This document shows, piece after piece, positions 59,745-64,000 of a DNA stretch of 64,000 bases. A program made the translations under genes and the position numbers. Position 1 is the stretch's first letter; every line of letters begins with the position of its first letter. The notes beneath the pieces were generated by a model. That model was not told the origin of the DNA, searched no databases, and was given only the letters and a program-made list of their open reading frames with translations. Source of the DNA: JAFDVL01 sp963794955 (GTDB lineage Bacteria > Acidobacteriota > Blastocatellia > RBC074); NCBI GenBank assembly GCA_963794955.1, contig CAWCGF010000039.1:186001-250000 (forward strand), in the 5' to 3' direction.

Positions 59745-60496
59745 CGACGCCAGGCGAGAATAAAGACGCCCCGGCAGAAACGAATATGAACTCAACCAAA
59801 AAACAAGCAAGGATCGCCGGACTCCTATATCTACTAATCGGAATCACCGCCCCTATTGGACTCGTCTATGTCCCCGGCAAACTGATCGTTGCTGGGGATG
59901 CAGCAGCAACAGCCAATAACATCCGGGCCTCCCAGTGGCTTCTCCGCATCGGTATTGCGAGCGAATTATCGCACCAGGTCATTGGTATTTTTCTAGTGCT
60001 GGCTCTCTACGGGTTATTCAAGGCGGTGAATGAGAAGCAGGCTACGCTGCTGGTGATCCTGGGGGCGTTGGTCTCCGTTCCTATTGTATTTCTCAATGTG
60101 CTCAACGACATTGCCGCGCTGATCCTCGTCAGTGGTGCCAGTTGCCTCTCTGTATTTGAAAAGCCTCAACTGGATGCCCTGGCGTATTTGTTTATCCGTC
60201 TGCACGGCCAGGGAATTATCGTGGCCTCAATCTTCTGGGGGCTTTGGTTATTTCCGTTCGGGATACTGATCGTTCAGTCGGGTTTCATTCCCCGCATATT
60301 GGGCGTGTTGCTGATGATGGCAGGTGTCGGCTATCTCGCCAGTTCCTTCACCTCCCTGGTTCTGCCACAGTACCAGCGGTTGCTTGGCCCTTTCGCGATG
60401 ATTCTTGAACTTGGGGAGTTACCGATAATCTTTTGGCTCTTGATTTGGGGTGCGAAGATGAAACGATCCGACTCTCCAGCTTCCTCGTCGGCGTGA
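59741..60496 (+). CDS. DUF4386 family membrane protein
   Basis: 251 residues. A short soluble start is followed by six hydrophobic segments (LYLLIGITAPIGLVYVPGKL, GIFLVLALYGLFKAVN, LVILGALVSVPIVFLNVLND, SIFWGLWLFPFGILIVQSGF, LLMMAGVGYLASSFTSLVLP, ILELGELPIIFWLLIWGAKM). The block FWGLWLFPFGILIVQSGFIP is characteristic of DUF4386, a family of unknown function often found beside secreted or sensory genes. ATG 59741 overlaps the previous TGA, so translation is coupled. Confidence 0.9.
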   Translation: MTTPGENKDAPAETNMNSTKKQARIAGLLYLLIGITAPIGLVYVPGKLIVAGDAAATANNIRASQWLLRIGIASELSHQVIGIFLVLALYGLFKAVNEKQATLLVILGALVSVPIVFLNVLNDIAALILVSGASCLSVFEKPQLDALAYLFIRLHGQGIIVASIFWGLWLFPFGILIVQSGFIPRILGVLLMMAGVGYLASSFTSLVLPQYQRLLGPFAMILELGELPIIFWLLIWGAKMKRSDSPASSSA

Positions 60497-60660
60497 AAAG
60501 GATCAGGCCAGCGCAACGGGGAGACGCGAAGGTCCCGCGCGATCCGCTGTATCTCGGTGATTCCCCCAGAGGAAAGTGTCAGGTTCGTGTAGACACTACA
60601 GTACGGCAAGCGGTTCTTCCCGGGTGGGAAATCGCGGGGGACTGATCTCCCACCATTTTA

Positions 60661-61113
60661 ATGACCACGGACGTGAAATCGCGTAGCCCTGATACCAATC
60701 TTGCGACAGCGACTACCTTCATGCAAAAGGAGGATTGCGGTGTGCTCCCAGTGGTTGCCGGAACCATTCTTGGCATGATCACTGATCGTGACATCTGCCT
60801 TGCCGCGAGGAAGAAAGAGACTTCGGTTTCGCGCACCAAAGTAAGTGAAGTGATTTCAGGTGAAGTGTATAATTGCGCTCCCAGTGATAAGGTGAAAGAC
60901 GCGCTCAAAATCATGCGGAAAAATAAGGTGCGGCGTCTTCCCGTCGTGCCTGAAGAGGGGGAACTGAAAGGGGTGTTGTCCCTGAATAACATCTTGATTC
61001 ATGCCCATAAGGCCAGGGGCAAGAAGGGACGGAAGCCCAGCGATAAAGACGTGGCCCCCACGTTTGAAGTCATTTGCGCACCTTCAGAAAAGGCGGTCAC
61101 AGCCACGGCTTAA
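60661..61113 (+). CDS. Two-CBS-domain protein, N-terminally short
   Basis: 150 residues. CBS unit 1 (MTTDVKSRSPDTNLATATTF, LGMITDRDICLAARK) and unit 2 (VSEVISGEVYNCAPSDKVKD, VRRLPVVPEEGELKGVLSLN). Relatives begin five or six residues earlier (with a KVxDLMTTDV-type start), so the first strand seems missing, because a TGA lies 18 bases upstream in frame. No ribosome site precedes ATG 60661. Either translation begins elsewhere or the N-terminus has been lost. A 164-base gap separates it from DUF4386. Likely binds adenine nucleotides. Confidence 0.75.
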   Translation: MTTDVKSRSPDTNLATATTFMQKEDCGVLPVVAGTILGMITDRDICLAARKKETSVSRTKVSEVISGEVYNCAPSDKVKDALKIMRKNKVRRLPVVPEEGELKGVLSLNNILIHAHKARGKKGRKPSDKDVAPTFEVICAPSEKAVTATA

Positions 61114-61242
61114 ACGGGCTGGGCAAAGAAAGTCATGCTTTCTTGCATGAGCCTACAAGACTTCGTGAATAACAAGCTGGTGCGGGCTGCTTAATTTGCT
61201 ATGCGAGATCGAAAACTTCGACCCGTAACGAAAGGGAGAGAG

Positions 61243-61770
61243 ATGCGAATTCGTGAACTGACAAATAAAGAATGTTTTGAGGTACTGACACACCTGACGC
61301 TTGGCAGATTGGCTTGTTCACACGACAATCAGCCTTACCTCGTGCCGATCTATTTCGCCTACCACCAGCGAAAGCTCTACAGTTTCGCGATGCGCGGGCA
61401 GAAGATTGATTGGATGCGTATCAACCCACGGGTCTGCGTTGCAGTTGATGAAATCATCAATCGCTATGATTGGATGAGTGTCATTGTCCAGGGGCGCTTT
61501 GAGGAGTTACCAGATGCGCCTGAATGGAAGCTGGAACGTGAACTGGCGCATGAACTGCTTCAACATGAGGCGATGTGGTGGGAGCCAGCTTATGTTGGGA
61601 CTGCTCATCTCGGCGCGGCGGATGAATTGATTCCGATCTATTACCGCATTTACATTGATCAGGTAACCGGGCGACGTGGGATACCCGATCCGGTTGATAC
61701 AGACACATTGGTTGAGTCCGCGACGCCCGCTAAAAATAAGAATTGGCTCAAACGCCTGCTGGATCGCTAA
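61243..61770 (+). CDS. Pyridoxamine 5'-phosphate oxidase-like FMN-binding protein
   Basis: 175 residues from ATG 61243, GGGAGAG before it. The split-barrel signature is visible: LTNKECFEVLTHLTLGRLAC, SHDNQPYLVPIYFAYHQRKL, YSFAMRGQKIDWMRINPRVC, then DWMSVIVQGRFEELPDAPE. Such small proteins (PNPOx-like, Nim/F420 group) bind FMN or a similar cofactor and often protect against nitro- or redox-active compounds. It is preceded by 129 bases with a weak hairpin-like start and nothing coding. Confidence 0.85.
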   Translation: MRIRELTNKECFEVLTHLTLGRLACSHDNQPYLVPIYFAYHQRKLYSFAMRGQKIDWMRINPRVCVAVDEIINRYDWMSVIVQGRFEELPDAPEWKLERELAHELLQHEAMWWEPAYVGTAHLGAADELIPIYYRIYIDQVTGRRGIPDPVDTDTLVESATPAKNKNWLKRLLDR

Positions 61771-61795
61771 GGTTCATCTTAGACTGAAACTCTGG

Positions 61796-62062
61796 TCATT
61801 GCTCACCTAGAATGACGCGTACATTATGTTGTTTTCCGTCCCGCGCTAAAACGATTTCGGAGGTCGGCTGAAGTTCTCCGTCAACCTCCAGACTGCTCAC
61901 TCCGCGACAGATGCCATGCGGATTTTCAACTTTAATGTGGTAATGCGTGTCACTGTGACGGTCAGGCCTGAAGTTGATTTCAAATTCACGCCAACTCCGA
62001 GGGATGCACGGATCAATGCAGCAAACGATCCTCCTGTAACTGAAAGCCAAGAATTGATTCAA
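61796..62062 (-). CDS. C-terminal end of GH94 glucan synthase (frameshifted)
   Basis: On the reverse strand this frame encodes IDPCIPRSWREFEINFRPDR, then HIKVENPHGICRGVSSLEVD and HNVRVILGEQ. These are the last residues of the GH94 phosphorylase domain, which normally run on after LLxIDPCIPR. The main frame ends one codon too early (RLLH, stop) because of one extra base near 62016. Removing it joins the parts without gap. Codons before about 62030 in this frame are not family sequence. Confidence 0.7.
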   Translation of the reverse strand: MNQFLAFSYRRIVCCIDPCIPRSWREFEINFRPDRHSDTHYHIKVENPHGICRGVSSLEVDGELQPTSEIVLARDGKQHNVRVILGEQ

Positions 62063-64000
62063 GTCCGGCGCGGTACATCCAGGCTGCCGAACCGGTGTAC
62101 CACGTCCACCCGCCGCGTCCCGTGTGCGGCGGCACGGCGTAGATGTCGGCTGCCGCTACATAAGGTTCGACGCGGTACTTGTGCAGTCCAGCGCGCGTCG
62201 AGGAATGATTGATCGGATTGATCAAGGAAAACAGCTCACTGGCACCATCTCCATCTCCAAGCTTGGCATAAGCGATCAACGTCCACAACGCGGCGTGCGT
62301 GTATTGCCCACCATTTTCGCGGACGCCGGGTACGTATCCTTTGATGTAGCCGGGATCCTGCGCGCTGTGATCGAAAGGCGGCGTGAATAACAACACGAGG
62401 CCGTCGCCACGGCGGATCAGATGCGTTTCGACTGCGGCCATCGCGTGGGCGGCGCGCTGTTTGTCCGCCGCGCCCGAAATCACGCCCCACGATTGCGCGA
62501 TGGAATCAATACGACATTCATCATTCTGCGCCGAGCCGAGCGGCGTGCCATCATCGAAATAAGCACGCGTGTACCAATCGCCGTCCCAGGCGTTCTCCAG
62601 TGCGGTTTTCAGCTTTGTCATGTGCGCGCGATACTGCGCGGCCCGTTCCTGCTCCTGGCGTATCTCACAGCACGGCGCAAAAGCTTCGAGCGTGGCGTGG
62701 AGGAACCAACCGAGCCATACGCTTTCCCCTTTGCCGCCATTGCCGACACGGTTCATGCCGTCATTCCAATCCCCTGCCCCCATCAGCGGCAGGCCGTGCG
62801 CCCCGGTTGCCAGACTGCGATCAATAGCGCGTAGACAGTGTTCGTAAATCGTAGCCTGCTCGGCTGAAATCCGCGGCTGCAAATACGAGTCGTCTTCGCC
62901 TTCGGCTAACAGCGGTGCCTCAAGAAATGGAATTACTTCATCAAGGATTGAGTTGTCGCCCGTCACCCGCAAGTAAAAGCTTGTGACGTAGGGGAGCCAT
63001 AACAAGTCGTCAGAAATGTGGGTGCGAACGCCGCGATCCGTCGGCGGATGCCACCAATGTTGGACGTCACCTTCTTTGAATTGATGCGCAGCGGCACGCA
63101 GGATCTGCGCGCGCGTCAGTTCCGGTTTGGCATAAACGAGCGCCATCACGTCTTGTAGTTGGTCACGAAAACCGTAAGCCCCGCCCGATTGATAGAACGC
63201 CGAACGCGCCCAAATACGGCAGACAAGCGTTTGATACAACAGCCAGCGGTTCAGCATCAGGTTCATCGCCGCATCCGGCGTGCGAACCTCAATGCAGGAC
63301 AAGGTTTCATCCCAGTGGCTCATCACGCGCTCAATAGCTTCGTTGACCGTGGCTGATTCAAGGTAACGCGCGATCAGTTCGCGGGCCTCCTCCGCGTTGG
63401 CGGTTTCGCCGAGCAAGACGATGATTTCGCGCGATTCGCCCGGGGCTAGTTCGACGAAGCTCTGCAAGGCCGCGCATGGATCGAGGCCTGCGCCGCAACG
63501 ATCATCAAGTTTTGTTTGCCTGAGTGCTGCCGGGCGCATCGTGTTGCCGTTGCGCCCCAGGAACGCTTTGCGGTCGCAGGTCACGCTGGTGGCAACGGGG
63601 TTCATTGCGGCGAACACCACCCGCCCCGCAAATTCGTTGTTGTAATGATTGCGCGCGAACGTTGCGCCAGAAGCTTTGTCTTGTTCGGTGACAATGAACG
63701 GCGCGGACTGCGCGTGCGTGATTCCAAGCACAAGTTCGTGATACGCCGTTACGGATAGCCTTCTCCGCCGGTCAGTGGTATTGCGCAAACGCAAGACCGA
63801 AATTTTCACCGCAGCCTCCATCGGCACAAACAACATTAACTCCTGCGCCAAACCGTGACTGGTATGCTCAAAAATCGTATAGCCCTGCCCGTGCCGGATG
63901 ACATAGGGTTCAGGTTCACGCACTGGCAATGGCGTTGGCGTCCATACCGTCCCGGTATCCTCATCGCGCAAATAAAATATTTCGCCGGGCGGATCACTTA
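62013..64000 (-). CDS. Cyclic beta-1,2-glucan synthase/GH94 phosphorylase-like protein (partial)
   Basis: Open to the window edge, so the N-terminus is outside. It holds the beta-sandwich region (DEDTGTVWTPTPLPVREPEP, GYTIFEHTSHGLAQELMLFV) and the (alpha/alpha)6 barrel of GH94 (GGAYGFRDQLQDVMALVYAK, DDLLWLPYVTSFYLRVTGDN, GAGDWNDGMNRVGNGGKGES, VPGVRENGGQYTHAALWTLI, GGWTWYTGSAAWMYRAGLES). The acid catalyst lies in the GDWNDG motif. This architecture is shared by cyclic glucan synthases and cellobiose-type phosphorylases. Cyclic glucans serve in osmotic adaptation, which would match the stress island. Confidence 0.85.
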   Translation of the reverse strand, partial: SDPPGEIFYLRDEDTGTVWTPTPLPVREPEPYVIRHGQGYTIFEHTSHGLAQELMLFVPMEAAVKISVLRLRNTTDRRRRLSVTAYHELVLGITHAQSAPFIVTEQDKASGATFARNHYNNEFAGRVVFAAMNPVATSVTCDRKAFLGRNGNTMRPAALRQTKLDDRCGAGLDPCAALQSFVELAPGESREIIVLLGETANAEEARELIARYLESATVNEAIERVMSHWDETLSCIEVRTPDAAMNLMLNRWLLYQTLVCRIWARSAFYQSGGAYGFRDQLQDVMALVYAKPELTRAQILRAAAHQFKEGDVQHWWHPPTDRGVRTHISDDLLWLPYVTSFYLRVTGDNSILDEVIPFLEAPLLAEGEDDSYLQPRISAEQATIYEHCLRAIDRSLATGAHGLPLMGAGDWNDGMNRVGNGGKGESVWLGWFLHATLEAFAPCCEIRQEQERAAQYRAHMTKLKTALENAWDGDWYTRAYFDDGTPLGSAQNDECRIDSIAQSWGVISGAADKQRAAHAMAAVETHLIRRGDGLVLLFTPPFDHSAQDPGYIKGYVPGVRENGGQYTHAALWTLIAYAKLGDGDGASELFSLINPINHSSTRAGLHKYRVEPYVAAADIYAVPPHTGRGGWTWYTGSAAWMYRAGLESILGFQLQEDRLLH

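Noticed and set aside
1..64000. tRNA, rRNA and CRISPR arrays
   Set aside because: No cloverleaf with conserved T-loop, no rRNA sequence and no regularly spaced direct repeats were found by eye. Automated covariance search would be needed to exclude small RNAs.

Overview
The window most likely comes from a soil-type Acidobacteriota, probably class Blastocatellia. The evidence is several secreted VWFA-related proteins of the acidobacterial type, a DUF1553/DUF1501/sulfatase catabolic block typical of Acidobacteriota and Planctomycetota, and the many small secreted proteins. No rRNA, tRNA or CRISPR array was seen. Five otherwise conserved genes carry an apparent +1 frameshift, so either the assembly has indel errors or several genes are decaying.

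Layout, left part. 1-9.7 kb is a sulfated-polysaccharide or glycoside catabolic block: DUF1553 and DUF1501 proteins, then a reverse-strand operon of two sulfatases, an amidohydrolase and a Kelch protein in which every junction is an ATGA overlap, and a Gfo/Idh/MocA oxidoreductase. 9.8-12.1 kb is an arsenic cluster: arsR diverges from arsI, a secreted cupin and arsC, with a perfect palindromic operator between them. 12.2-34 kb is mostly chromosomal housekeeping and secreted proteins: deaminase, GT9, YmdB, DUF1080, histidine kinase, ManC-type cupin, SDR, HtrA, enoyl-CoA hydratase, FolC, SucD, a GGQ-domain protein, two paralogous membrane glycosyltransferases and three VWA proteins. 34-38 kb has a type IV pilin, an M50 protease and a lipid-headgroup module (CDP-alcohol phosphotransferase, HAD phosphatase, PAP2/Aur1-like enzyme). 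The same transcription unit appears to run on into six tandem paralogs, each with a signal peptide, a Sm-like barrel and one membrane helix, ending at a strong hairpin terminator near 40.5 kb.

Right part (about 41-62 kb) is an accessory stress island. It starts with paralogs of core gene-expression factors: Hfq-like, ribosomal protein S21, IF-1 and RNA polymerase omega. Two near-identical promoter-leader units precede hfq-like/rpsU/infA and rpoZ. Crp/Fnr and CarD regulators follow, then envelope and stress proteins (SYLF, OmpA, YggT, DUF883), CBS-domain proteins, a ribosome-hibernation factor, DUF302, a site-2 protease with CBS domains, a P-type ATPase, a DUF6335-like protein, relics of tyrosine recombinases, a histidine kinase/OmpR-type regulator pair with direct-repeat operators, DUF4386, a pyridoxamine-oxidase-like protein and a GH94 glucan synthase that runs off the window. 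Together they suggest a module that retunes transcription, translation and the envelope under starvation or redox stress. That reading is inference from gene content.

The most unusual features are the six-gene Sm-like array next to lipid-headgroup genes, the set of alternative gene-expression factors under duplicated leaders with paired TCAG-N5-CTGA motifs, and several families of dispersed intergenic palindromes, one of which forms part of a coding sequence.
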